Below, piece by piece: positions 13,483 to 28,400 of a DNA stretch of 64,000 nucleotides (its first letter is position 1; every line of letters starts with the position of its first letter). The DNA is taken from the NCBI RefSeq assembly GCF_932274485.2, contig NC_065886.2:13467501-13531500 (forward strand), read 5' to 3'. This stretch comes from Patella vulgata (taxonomy: Eukaryota; Mollusca; Gastropoda; Patellidae). The translations under genes and the position numbers were made by a program. The notes below the pieces were generated by a model. The model was given only the letters and a program-made list of their open reading frames with translations, did no database searches and was not told where the DNA came from.

Positions 13483-16400
13483 TTTAGTTGTCTGAAGAAA
13501 TCGGAAATTACTGTCCTTATAAGTAGGAAAACAACTGTCTGTTGTGGAATCAGTCGGGTGGAAATATCCAATTATTATTCCAATCTTAAAACTATCACGT
13601 GAAGTTAAAGTCTTTACATCGTCTTCCTTGCTGTTCGCAACAAACAATAATAAAGGTTATTTTGACATCCTTTCCTCGGATTAAATTTGATATATACGTT
13701 TGTTGTGTATGGCGTGTGTGTGGGGAGGGGGAGGTGGGGTGCGCGTTGGATCAGAGGTCTGTCATTGAGTCAAGTGGCATGGTTTCGATTCCCCGCTTGT
13801 TCGTGACAAGGAGTAGGGTCACCTGTCTATACGAGCAAGCGAATTATTGAAATAAAATTGAACCATATGATAATCCCGAAATGACCTAGTTTGTGTCGAT
13901 CCACGGGTTTTTATCCGGGTACAGAAAGCTAATTAATCTGTTATTTTCATCCGATAACGATTCAACGGGTTTGAAGCTAAACTGCCACCACGAAGCCCGA
14001 GGCACGAGACTTTTTAAATTCCCTTAGTGTTAATTAATTTAAACTGGAAACTCAGTCTATAACGGCGTATTAATTTGAAGCTTGCTTGGTATTTGGAACG
14101 CACCAATAAACACAGTTATGTAAGCTGTGATTTAATTAAAATTTGACTAAATATAGTTAGATAGTTACGTTAAAGATTTGTTCTAAACGACTGACATAAA
14201 TCTACATCTGGAGTTTTAATCTAATCGTGAATGGCTAGGAATTCCAAAAATGGAACATGGCTGCCATAACAAAAATCGAATTTAAGATCGAAAATGGCCC
14301 AGTTAATGTCGCTGGTTGTTATTTGTATTTGTTTGGAATGTAACCAAATTGATTATTTAAAGATGCATGATGTAAGATTTAGATAAAGAGCTGACAGTTC
14401 GCGCTATAAAAGTTTAAAATAGATAATGAAAAGGGGATATATTGAAAATTTTAGTCATACTTCTAAATTCCGAGCGTTTGGTGGTTTGGTAAGAATAACG
14501 TAATCTCGATTTTCAATGCTACTATTGGCATTGCTACAATAAAAAACAAAGTCTGTCTGTCTGTCTCTCACTCTCTCACTCTCTCTCTCTCTCTCTTAAA
14601 TAATGCATCTTTAAAAGCGGATTTAAAAGCGTTCCGGTACTTATAGATGACACTGGCTTGTTTAAATCATCGACAGACCATTCCCAATAAAATAACAACT
14701 GATATCGCACATAGAATTCAAAATCAATCAAATGGTGTGCACCAGTATTAAATGGTCTCTTGCTATCGATGAAAATCACATTGACGTATTCAAATTTCAA
14801 ACTAGAGTGGAATACCATGTACATTGGGGTTAGTGGCATTCTGCACACAATAGATCCATCTACTTCATTCCTCGAGAATAGATCTCTGTCCTAAATCGCC
14901 GCCATATCCGAAAGTTGGTATGCTGTGTTGTAATGCGTGTCTACTTCGTTTAACATCTGCCATAGGCACAAAGACTAAATAAATGTTTTCAGTTTATTAA
15001 ATGGAAGCAGAATAAATACTTAACAAAATTCTTGAAGTATACTTAGTGTTTTCGACTAAAATCGTCGATTTAGGACTTAAAATGTCGGTCATCTAGCTTA
15101 GTGTCTGCTCTCAAGTGGAGGTAAATGTAGTCAGACAGCCTAAGTTTAGTATGGGTTAGCAGTACTTATCAACCGTGAATTAAGGTTGTTCTATTCAATG
15201 TAGAGACAAAGTTCCTATCTTATTTACTTTAAAATGGGACTGGCGCATGGCTCTATTCTTGAAATATTAAAATAGACGAAAATGGGTACGAGATAGAGAG
15301 AGAGAAATGGAGTTTAACGTCCATTCGACACAAGCTAGATCATTTCGGCACTAATATATGGTTCAATTTTATTTCAATAATTCGCTTGTGCGTAGGGGTC
15401 TTTAGCAGTGGGAGGAAATCTGAGAACCCGGAGAAAATCCACGCGGTTGGACAGGCGACCCTACTCCTTGTCACGTACAACCGGTGAATCGAAACCACGC
15501 CAGTTGGCTCACTGACAGACCTTATGATACAGTGCGCACGTGTTAACCATTCGCCCCCACCCCCTTCCCAAAACGGGTATGAAGCACATATTAATGTAAT
15601 ATGAGTGATGTGTATGTTTATAGTCTATTTTTGAATTAAAGAAAATAGTAATTTCTAATCAATTATGTTCGGTGAAATATGTAATCAGACATGTACACCT
15701 GCGTACTATACTCGACCTGTTTTCTTAATTATTATTTTGCCGTTTATGAGAATCAGCCATTACTAATTACTTCCGTGTTGTCATGTAGGATATGTAGGTT
15801 ATTTTGTTCTATACACGTGGTAACAAAAACATAGAATACAGGACTAGTGCAATGATTATAAAATGCGACGCAATATTTAGCTCCTTTAATGTCTTGTCAA
15901 CATAATACTTCGGCCATTTGGAGATCGTAATACAATTTTTTTTTTCTTTCTTTGATGATCAAATTTACAATGCTACTGGGGAGATTTGAGTACTAATTAT
16001 CTTCATATTTCAACTCAAGTGTTCATGTGTGTGCACTGCGGTGTGTACATGGACAGATCTTAGCTTTTCGTCCCATCCGAGCGACTAGGCAATATATTCC
16101 TTGCCAGCTTCACGTGGGTTTGGGTTGTTTTGGGTGGTTTTGTGCCCGTGTAACCCATAAGATCTATCATTGAATCAAGTGCCGTGGTTTCGATTCCACG
16201 CTTGTACGTGACAAGGAGTAGGGTTGCCTGTCCAACTTCGTGGGTTTTCTCCGAGTCTTCCGGTTTCCTCCCACTGCTTGTGCGTAGGGCTCTTTAGTAG
16301 TATAAGGAAACCGACCGAGGGCGACTTTAGTCCTTGTCACGTACAAGTTATGGCTCGAAACCACGCCACTTATGGTCTCAAAAGTATGCGTTACACCATC

Positions 16401-19400
16401 AGATGCCCCAACGGCACACACAGAAGAATCACGGACAGTGACGTAATTTGAAGAAGCATGGACGAAATCAATTACCGTTCCCGGTATCCCCAACGTTTAG
16501 CACTTCCAATGAAACTGCAGAAAATATAATCGGTTGTTGGGTGTAGCTTATCTTATCTTACAATTAGATTATACGGGCCGTGACCCATGTTTGTCTCTCG
16601 GCATAAGGTGGCTATAATATTTGATTGCATTATTGTAACTTGTACATACAACAGTACTTATTAAAAGTGGTAGAACAGAGAGAACATACCCGCTATGATA
16701 TATACAGTAATAATTATCAACAGTGGTATAACAGAGAGAAGAACTTAACCACGATGATATGTAGTAATTATTAACAGTGGTATAACAGAAAGAACTTACC
16801 CGCTATGGTATATAGAGTAGTAATTATTAATAGTGTTATAACAGAGAGAACTTAACCACTATTGTAGTAATTATTAAAAGTGGTATAACAGAAAGAGCTT
16901 ACCCGCTTTGGTATATAGAGCAGTAATTATTAACAGTGTTATAACAGAAAGAACTTAACCACTATGGTATATACAGTAGTAATTATTAACAGTGGTATAA
17001 CAGAAATAATTCAGTAGTAATTATTAACAGTGGTGTAACAGAGATATCTTACCCGCTATAGTATGTACAGTAGTAATTATTAACAGTAGTAATTATTAAC
17101 AGTGGTGTAACAGAGATATCTTACCCACTATAGTATGTACAGTAGTAATTATTAACTGGTATAACAGAAATAACTTACCCGCTATAGTATGTACAGTAGT
17201 AATTATTAACAGTGGTATAACAGAAATAATTTACCCGCTATGGTATATACAGTAGTAATTATTAAAAGTGGTATAACAGAAATAACTTACCCTTTATGGT
17301 ATATAGAGTAGTAATTACTAACAGCGGTATAACAAATATAACTTACCCTCTATGGTAAGAGAGAACTTACCCGCTATGGTATATAGATCAATAATTATTA
17401 ACAGTGGTATAACAGAAATAACTTAACCACTATGATATATACAGTAGTAATTATTAACAGTGGTATAACAGAAATAACTTACCCGCTATGGTATATAGAG
17501 TAGTAATTATTAATAGTTTTATAACTTACCCGCTTTGGTATATAGAGTAGTAATTACTCATAGTTTTATAACTTACCCGCTATGGTATATAGAGTAGTAA
17601 TTATTAATAGTTTTATAACTTACCCGCTATAGTATATAGATCAGTAATTATTAACAGTGATATAACAGAGAGAACTTAATACGTGTAGTTGTATAACTTA
17701 ACCGCTATGATATATAACAGAAATAACTTACCCGCTATGGTATATAGAGTAGTAATTATTAATAGTTTTATAACTTACCCGCTTTGGTATATAGAGTAGT
17801 AATTATTAATAGTTTTATAACTTACCCGCTATAGTATATAGATCAGTAATTATTAACAGTGATATAACAGAGAGAACGTAATACGTGTAGTTGTATAACT
17901 TAACCGCCATGATATATACAGTAGTAATTATTAATAGTTGTATAACAGAAAGAGCTTACCCGCTATGGTATATAGAGCAGTAATTATTAATAGTGGTATA
18001 ACAGAGAGATAGAGATTTAACCCTATTGCTTGTTGTATAAATACAGCTCCAGCATATATATCTACCTAAAACAAACATAAATAAATCACCTTCTTAAATA
18101 TCCCATGAAATAATAATATAGCCATCTGAAATGGGGTTTAACATCCTACTTGTCCGCACCCACCGAGATATTTCAATAATTTGCGTGTAGGTAGAGGTGG
18201 GAGGAAACCGGGGGACCCAGTGAAAACATATGACGTTGGATAGACGATTCTGCTCCTTGTCAAATACAAGCGGGAATCGAAACCACGCCACTTGATTCAA
18301 TGACAGACCTTACGATCTAAAGTGCATTTGTTAAACAATTCGGCAACACAAACCATAGTTTGTGTATGCGAATAACAATTTGTGTTAATCTAAATAATGA
18401 TTATCGATGCAACTCCTGGCTTTAGTTGGATCCCGTGTATGCACATGACAGGGAGTCTATCTTGTCGCCTCCTTAATCCTCTGTCTTTTCTCCAGACATT
18501 GCAATTTTATTTTTAAAGACCCCTAGAGCTATGCTACTAAATGGTGCTTACTAAATCTTCTCTGACAAATTTCAGTTAAATATTACTGAAGCCATGGGCT
18601 ACATAACCATCTAGCAATATCTATCATAACAACACCATGTTATCATAATCACTTGGATGAAGTGATAAAAACACCATATAAATGGAATGAAATGAAATGG
18701 AGTTTAACGTCCTACTGTTCTGCTCCGAACTGGGCTAATGAAGACAGGCATACGCCATACAGTGTGCTATGAGGGAAATTTTGCCCGGACAGCAGCACTA
18801 CGGCCTACTCTTATATCGAATTCCAACTGTCAGGGGACCTCGGTTTTCCGTCCCATGCGAACGACTAGACAGAAGTAACAGAAACACACTATGAACACTT
18901 TGTTGAAGTGATATAACCATCCTATAAACACTTTGTTGAAGTGTTGAGGTGTTCAGAATATTTAGGTAGCAGTGACCACAAAGTGAGGTAATTGGAGTGC
19001 TCATCCTCACTTCAATGTCATTTCTGCCTTCTTTATTTCATTGAAAATGAAATGAACACTTCAGATATCAAATTTATCACTTCGAACACAACTCATTAGA
19101 GTGCCATCCACACTTTAAAAGGGTGACGTCATCACTTCGTTTGCATCGTTCTTTTCTGGAGTTTTACGTCCACACTTCCACCGCGAGTATATCGGATCGA
19201 GTTCTTTTACGTGGCCTGTACAACTGACAGCGGGGGGGGGGGGGGCTTATATTTAGAAGTCAACTAACTATCATCTCGTTTCGTAGATATTGTGTATTTT
19301 ATTACCCCAAGGATCATTTTACGTACAGTATTTACCTGAATATTTGTTCAACGGAATATATATTTTTTTGCCAATCCGGATCACCTACATTACTCGCGTT

Positions 19401-22400
19401 TGTTGTTTCTATTTTAATGGATTCAACCATTACTAATTACGAAACTAAAGAAGATTGAAGACGACATTAAAGAAGAAATATGTTTTTGTATGTGGTCATT
19501 AATTAGTAGATAAAAGTATCCTCGTTTCGTATTTATCGGTGCTTTACTGTCTGTGTTGTCTTCTTAATTAATAACAGCTTCAGAAGATGATCGCCGGCAA
19601 GACTGGTTGCATTACGTCTTTCTTGTAATCAATATGTTTTTTGTTTTTTTGGGGTTTTATTTTAGTGAAATGAAATGTAATGGGGTTTAGCGTCGTAATG
19701 TTCCGCTCCGGAGAAGACAGACACACGCCATACGATGTGCTATGAGGGAAATTGCCTGATACACGCTCTGGACTGTATAGGGCAGTGTACGCTTATGATT
19801 AATATTTATTGTTTATTACTCACAATGTCTGTGTAGTTTGTGTCATGTCCGCAGGTTTGTCTTATGGGTCATGTCGTGCGTGTAGTTTGGTTCTCCCACA
19901 CTAACTAATGAAGTACATTTTCTCAATCCATAGCCATTTTATTTTAATTTGTTTTAATACTAAGCTATCATAGGACAAAGTAGCCAATGACGAAGTACAA
20001 AAACATTCCTTAATCCACTGCCTCTTTATGTGGGCCACAGTGGTTCAGCTGGTAAGACGCTGGGTCGCCAACCAGGTGGGTTAGGGGTCGTTCCTTGTGT
20101 TGGCCGAGAAAATTCCTCGGGATTTTCCAGCGCGGATTCCCGTTGTCAGTGGTGCAATGTGGAGGGCCTCGCAATGATAGGGTCTAGTTGTTCATGGGAT
20201 GGAAATCCGACGCCCCGTTTAGACATTGGTGTACACGTAAAAGAACCCTTGACAGTTGCAATTCGAAATAATAGAAGGCGCCGCTGTCCGGGCGTAAACC
20301 CGTCTTCATTAGCCCAGTAACAGCTGTTTTTCAAGAAATGGTTTGCAAGATTGGTATTATTTGAAGATTTGTATATGAAGATTTGTATATGGAAATATTA
20401 AAATACAATTAAATTAAACAAAAATTCATTTTACAAATCTGGTATGAAAAATATCTGATTTATAAAACAAATATTGATACAAAGGTTAATTCTAGTGTAC
20501 AAATGTCGAAAAAGGACAACAAAATGAAGAAATAAGAATTAAGGACTATGAATTAAGAACTAAGTATTAAGACAACTGAATAAAGAGCTGTTTGGTCTTC
20601 CCTAATTATCAGTTGTGAAATATTTCAGATGGCGAATAAATTCACCAATGCCTTTTAAAACATCATAAATTTATTATTGAAACCATACTGTCTGTTCTGT
20701 TAAAACTAACAAGATTTATGTGTTTCGTTGTTAATATTTGTGACAGGATCAGTCTGGGCTAGTGACAAGTTTAATAGACATCAGTTTAAGTACAGTTAAG
20801 CAAGGGCGGACCCAATGTGGGTGGCGTGGGGCCCCCCGCCACCTGCTCAGCTACTTAAAAATTGTAAAACAACACATTTTATGAGAAAAGCATCATGGTC
20901 GTGTGCTTTACCCTTTATCGTCAGATGGTGGGATGGGGTGGGCATTCAAAGCGCGAGATAATGATATATACATATGTGATATCACAATTAAATGTTTGCT
21001 TTAATGAAATTGAATCACAATGCCGTCGTATTTATTCATAATACAAATTGACGTCAAACTGGGTGTTGGATTTCTCACTTTAAAAAGCTCAGCGTGTATG
21101 TATATATGCCAAAATGACGATAGAGACCATGTATTTCTCAAACATTTTCAAGGTCGTGGACGGGGGGGCGGAGATACCTCACACACTCCTCTCGTACGCC
21201 CCCCCCCCTCCCCAGAGATACATTGTTTCAGGTACCGGGCAAATCCCTTCCTGGATCCGCCCCTGTAAGACTTGTGAAGTCATCTGTGAAACAGCTATGG
21301 TTCTAACTAAAGGAACTGTCCTGAAGTCACAGCTTGAACCAATGGATACTGTATCTTAAAAGAGTAAGACGCTGGCTCGCTAGCCTGGAGGTCGCGGGTT
21401 CGATCCCAGTGTTGTTCGAGAAAGTTTATCGGGATTTTCCGGTCTTGTTTCCCCATGTCAGTGGTGCAGGGCCGGGGGCCTGACAGACAGTCGTCTTTTG
21501 GTTCGGATGAGACGCAAAACCGAGGTCCCGTGTACACATTGGCGTGCACGTTAAATATCCCTTGGCAGTTGGAATGCGATGTACGAATAGGCCGTCGCGC
21601 CGTTTTCCGGGCATAACTGCCGGGCAAAATTGCCCTCATAACACAGTGTATGGTGTATGCCCGTCTTCATTAGCCCAGTCAGACCAGACCAGTAAGACAC
21701 TTGTCTGCGATATAATCCTAGGTGGAAACGGGTGTAAAGCTTGGACAAACCGACCATGTTAGAGCTGGTCTGAAACGTTCAGCAATAAACAATAAGCCCC
21801 TTGCCAGATTCGCTTAACTGGGTTACATTGACTCATTTAAATTATTCCACTGTAAGAGTGAATTGATAATAGCGACGATCAGCTATTCTCAAAAATGACA
21901 ACAACCTTTTTTTGAGAGCTTGTTCCACCTTTATCCGGGAGCTGTTCAACTATGCGACATTCGACCATCTTTGATCATAGTGTCAATGTTGTCCTTGTAA
22001 AGTAGAGGAATTGCTATTATTATCGCCGTCGCTTAGGATCTTTGGATCAACAATGGTATCATTTTTTTTTTTTTTGAAACCTATTTACTGAAAAGGTCGG
22101 TTGTGAATGATCAGTTTCCGACGGTTAGATCAAGGGAACGGATACCATTGGATTACTCTATATCCATTATTAACGATGCCTTAAATTGAATATAGCATTT
22201 ATACAGCTAATGTGAAACACTACAACATTCATTCCACACAGATAATCTTTTAAAAGCAATGTCTGACTTTTGTGATTATTTTTGGGAAATCCAACCGACG
22301 CTATTTAATTCCTTGGTTTATACACTGTTCCTTTCTCTTCTTTTTTTTGTATAGAAATAAAATGAAGTGGAGTTTAACGTCCTACTGTTCTGCATCGACT

Positions 22401-25400
22401 GGGCTAATTAAGACGAGTTTACGCCATGCAATGTACCCTGAGAGAAATTTTGCCCAAACAGCAGCACTACGGTCCAGATCGAATAAATCTGTACAGGGTT
22501 TATTTACATGTAAGTGTACACCTATGTGTACATACGACCTCGGGTTTTGTCCCATCTGAATGACTAGACGATGTTCTTGCCAGGCCATCAGTCCTGCACC
22601 ATGGACAATGAAAATCATGGTCAACAATCCCGCGCCTATTCTCTGGGCCACCGCTGCCCCAACAGTAGCAGGGCTACAACCTTTAACTGGTAATTATACT
22701 AGATACAAGTAGATTACTGTTTAATGTGAGTTTTATCTGATATTCACACTTTATACCAGTTTTGATTTATAACATGTAATCTAATTTATGTGGTTTTTGT
22801 GGCTATTTAAGCACCGCGCTAAAAGGGTTTGTCAATCGCGATTAGTGAATAGTACTACTACAGGTAACCCATAAACCGATTATTATGAACTGACTTAATA
22901 AAACCTTTAAACGAAGCCCACTAAAGTTTCTCCGTTCTATAAAGCGATATATAATTCATAAAATGATGTATGTATTTCTCATGAGCGCAAAACCGAGATA
23001 TAAAATGACCGACATTTTATACCCAATATTTCTCTAATTACTTTATCTGCATGTTTTTGTCTTGGTTTGTGTTGCTGCCCTCCTGCATTTAATATATAAG
23101 TACGGAAATGGTAGATCGAGGCAACTGTATTTAAGGCCGCAACAATTTGAAATGCTGCCTCCAATTTCTCCAAGAAGGAAACATAACTTTTGCTGCGCTT
23201 CTCAAAAGCTTCTAGTAGCAAATATTAAAGTTTTGAAATTTTAACAAAGTGTTATAACGACCAGACGCTTTTAAATTGAATACATCAACTATGATTATCC
23301 TCACTGCTCCGTTTGAGTAGAGAATTATTATTTCTAGAATTATGTGGTATAAAATGTGGCTCTGGGGGAGAGCATTATTAAAGAACAGAACCGGGTTTTA
23401 CAAAGCATTCTCAGGTTTAACTTAAGAATTTACTAAACTTTCAGTCACTATTTATGAAAAATATATTTCATCCAGAAACATAAAACTTTGCACATAATTT
23501 CCTTTTGATGTATTTGATATATTTTATAAAGGGCTACATTTTAGTTAAAATAAGGCGAACAATTTTGAATAGATTCTTAACTTTAGTCTGAAAACGCTTT
23601 GTGAACTCGAGCGGCTAGGTTGTGGAAAACAAACACCTGCTTTCGCCTTTTTTAAAAAAAAATTACTCAGAGATTCGTCAGATTTAGATAAAGAGCTGCC
23701 CGTCCTTGCTATAATAGTTCCAAAATAGGTAATGAAAAATGAATATGTTGAAAATTTCTGACAAATGACTTTATTTTGGCAAGATATCGATTTTCAAGTA
23801 CCATTGCTACGATAATAAACAAAGTCTCGATTATCCATTTTAACGTTAACTTGTTAAATGATACCGGTGTTCTAATCCATTCAATAACTAACCCATCTTA
23901 TGGCCTAGGGAGTCATTGGCTTGTGAATAAATGCCTACAGAATTTTTTTTTATAACATTTCAAGCCAAACAAAGACCTTAGTTTTTACAGAATGCATCTT
24001 TAAATAGTGAAATGTATAAGAAAGGAATGTCGATCCATAAAGAAATAACGAGCTGACGACCTTAAAACAAGGTGATTATATGGCTGAGTCAATAAAGGTC
24101 AACGTATTTATTAGTTGATTATGTCGGAAAGTCGAGATAACGGTGTTTCACTGTACTTGATGTGATGTCAGCATTTGATGTCGCCGTACCAATAGACAAC
24201 GAGCCAAACGTACATTAATTAAACTAGATGAAAAATGGGTTCGTGTGACGATTTAAATGAAATGCACGCGCAGAATATCTCTAAATCGAGACATTGATAC
24301 AGTCCTCGGGCTAACGTCCTCCTGCAGTACCACTACATTACTTAATACCACGCTCTGGATTCTTGAACCATATATAAATATTGATTACCTACCGAGATCT
24401 TAGTTAATATATACAGAAGTAGGGCTATTAAACTTAGATAAGTTCTCATTCGATTTCCTCCAAATCTTCTACCAAGGTACTCTGGCATTGTATATACCTG
24501 TAATAAATATTTAATGGAATTATTTACTCGAAAATTATAACACATAAAGTGTCGGCTCTAAATCCAATTGACAGGGCGAATCTCAAACTGTTAGATACAG
24601 GAATTGAAATTTGGTTTAACGTCCTACTTTCCTGTTCCATATGGGCTAATGATAACCAGCATACGCAATGTAATGTGCACGGACATGGTTAGATTTAAGT
24701 ATTAAGGTCACCTGCAGATTTGGTCAAAGGTGACGAGATGTAAACTGGGCTAGCGCTAACCCTAACCCTATCCCTTGACCTAGCCCTATTGACAATCTCG
24801 TCAACAAGCACGTGCTCTAACCCTATTTACATCTCGGCGACCATGACCAAATCTGCAGGTGGCCTTAATAATTAGATCATGCCCACGAACAGCGGCGCTA
24901 CGACCTACTCTTATTTTCCGCTGTTTACGTTTACGCCGATATGTACACGGTATCTCGTGTTTTCGTCCAGTCCGAACGACTAGACGCGGTAACTTGTCAG
25001 AACCCCCGTTCTGCATCACTGACAAGGGAACACCACGCCGGGATGGAACCATCCATGTTAGCGAGCCAGGACCTTACTCACTGACCCACCGCGGCTCTCT
25101 TCAGAAATTGGCCGACTACACAGCAATGATCCAAATAAACCTGGCTAGTTAAGCCGCAGTAGTGGTTGCGATGCCCACCGAGGGGTTATTGACACGCTTC
25201 CTTTTGACTTGGTCTCTTAATAGACTTAGATTATGTTTTCATACTATTTCCTCCAAATCTTATCGAAATGTCGTGCATGGGTATAATAAACCAGTGATTG
25301 CTGTCAAATAATTGTTCCAGATTTATATAGTTTCCAATCGCTAAATGTCACTATGTCAAATAGCATATCAAATATGGATAAAATTATGCATATTTAATGC

Positions 25401-28400
25401 ATATTTATCTTATAATTGACGGCAGTATAAATCCCGACTTCTCAAGAGAGTTCCTTTAAGATTATATTTTCTCGAGTAAGACGCAAAAAGGTTAAAATGG
25501 GGTTTTGTTTTTAGTAACTAACACGGAGATGTACACGAAACGGGAATGGTCTTATTTTATGACGTAGATATGACGTAGATGGCCCACTTATGCTGTTTAT
25601 TACCATCATATTTTTTCAAATATATTCGTTATAAGGGTTTAACCAGTGTATGTATTTTTGTATTGTACCAAACATATGCGTGCTTAGCTACAATTACACT
25701 AATGGTTACAACGCGGATATTTGAAAAAAAAACTTGACTTTGATTGAACGATTCGACGATAACAGCAATAACTTAAAAAGTAACTGATCGATAGGCGACC
25801 AATCTTGATAATTAGTCAAACAATCCCGGCGAAACGTTCAAACAAAACTAAATATGCAGACCCAAGGGTTTGACGACAAGGGCAATAACTATTCGGGTAA
25901 TTTACGCCCCGATATGGTTCGTCGTTTTTACTTGTAAAACAATCTCTGTGCTTTAAAGCGAATATAGATTTAATGTTAAGCGGAATGACTGTGCAAATAT
26001 GTAATTAGCTAGTTTGACAATAAACCTTACATTGTTTGCAAGTATATAGACAGTCCGACGGACATGCGTGACAACCGTATGTACACTACCACATTATTTA
26101 TAGTAATGAGTTAAAGATGCATTATGTAAGATTTAGATAAAGAGCTGGCTGTTCTCGCTGTAATCATTCAGAATTAGATAATTAAAAATGAATAAGTTCA
26201 GTCAAATTACTTTATTCGGAATGAAGTTAAGAGTGTTTGAAGTTTTAACAATGTAGCCTGGATTGTCCAGTACCAGTATTACGGGTATAAATAAAGTCTT
26301 ATTATTATTAAAGGGGCATTGTGTAAGATTAGATAAAGAGGTGACAGTTCTCGCTATAATATTTAAATGTAGATAATGAAAAGGGAATATGTTGAAAATT
26401 TCAGTCAAATTACTTCACTCTGAGCCGTGCTATCGACGAGTTATTATTGCTACCGTTGTTACTATAATAAACAAAGCCTCGATAACCCATTCTTGCTTTA
26501 AATCATCAACTGCAAATCGTATTTAAATATATTGAAAATCAAGAGTATCCGATGACATGGAGAGTTGATTATGGTCTTGGTAAGTTAATTAATGTCTAAT
26601 TAATAATTTATATAAAAAATTTAGGCATAAAGAAAGACCTGCAATAGGCAGATTTAGCTTTTTCATAATGTCTGTTTAAATGGCGCTCTTGTTTTAATCC
26701 ATTCAAAATCACGCCCATCCGATATTCTAGAAAGTTTATTATGGGCTTGTCATCTGAATAAATGCCTAATATAACATTTTAAGCCAAAAGAAGACATACA
26801 ATATACAGATTTAGCTCTAGCATATTGCATCTTTAAGCACGCCATAATTGATTAATAAAGGGAAGCAACCTACCCCTGACGTAAGATATATTGGTAGAAA
26901 CACCCAGCCTAGTAGCAGCAGCAGTATCACAGCCTGTTGAATATAATAAATAATATAATATAAATTATTAAATTAAACATATATATCAATATAACATATT
27001 AAAAGAAGGAAAAGAAGAAGAAAATTAAAAAATCGTACATAGAAGAAGAGGAGAGAGGGAGAGAGGGAGGGGGTCTTTAGCAGTGGGGGAAACCGGAGGA
27101 CTCGGAGAAAAAATAGGGGGTGGGCAGGCGACCCTACTCCTTGTCACGTACAACCGGGATATCGAAACCACGCCAGTTTACTCAATGACAATAGCAATTA
27201 ATAGGTTACGTCGTTATTAAACATGATATATAAATGAAATAAGATCTACTTAGAATGAAATATTATATATTTGTGATTCGTATATATCTATTTAAAAACG
27301 GTTATGATAAAACTAATGTATTTGACATCTCTTTGTATAAGAAGATGAATCTAAATATGTCTGATGATATTTTTTATATAATGATAGACAAAAGTGTGGC
27401 ATTACCGTTATGGCATACTCGTAACTAGATTTTATTTCATAGCATATAATTATAAAAACAGTTAAAATCAAGGTTGATGCTATTAGCAAGCTACTAAAGA
27501 AGTGTGATGGTCTATTGATGTATTAATTGGACGTGGATTCAGGCCTGCAGGGCCACCCATGCTGGTTAGTGGCACCCTACTTATAATAGTCCGATAACAT
27601 TAACATTATGTCTTTACTGTCATTATTGTTTTTATATATATCATCAAGGTTTTAGTTAACATGGAGATAAATACATTATTAAATGATCACGTCAATACGG
27701 TGCTCATACTGCACACAGAGAAGTCCACCTCTTTCATACTTCGGGAGTTAACTGTAGACGGACAGTCTAAGTTTGGGTTGTACAGCGCTCAATGGGTGTG
27801 GCGCTGGTTTCTTGAACAGGAAGTCCTCGGTTAGAGAAAGCTTATCAGAATTTCCAAGCCATTTTCTACGTGAAAATGGCGTAAGCCGGAGGTTTTGGTA
27901 AGGTAATACATCTATTTGTTCGAAGGAGGAAATAAACCGATTTCCACACGTGTACTCGTGCACATAGAAGAACTATTCACACATGGGATTCGATGAAGAA
28001 CATGCGGAAGCACCGCTCCCCACAATTTCCTTCATAGCAGGTCATTCGTAATTAGTCATGTTGGTGTAGAAAACTCGGACGTTAAACCCCATTTCTTTAA
28101 TTTGGTAACTAATCCAAAGTGTGAATTTGACCTCAAATTCGGCTTCCAGGACGAGTGGTGTATTTCCGAAAATGATTGATCTGGGAATGGGCCAACAACA
28201 TTTGAAAGCTACATGTAAATCAAAGTGTCGTTGGGAAGTTGAATATTAAATATTAAATGAAATAAAATGTTTTTAAACAGATGGTCAATTAAGTGGGGCG
28301 TGTCAAGATTTAACTATTTTGACGAACCAAATTTGTTTAGGGTTTGGATCTTCTGGATTTGACGTACATTGGTAGGTTACGGATAACATTAACTACACCG

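Noticed and set aside
16640-17959. CRISPR array
   Set aside because: Units are contiguous, diverged copies of an exon end without distinct spacers, in a eukaryotic intron.
24740-24820. True telomere or subtelomere
   Set aside because: Only a few CCCTAA-like units lie between inverted MITE ends inside a long gene.
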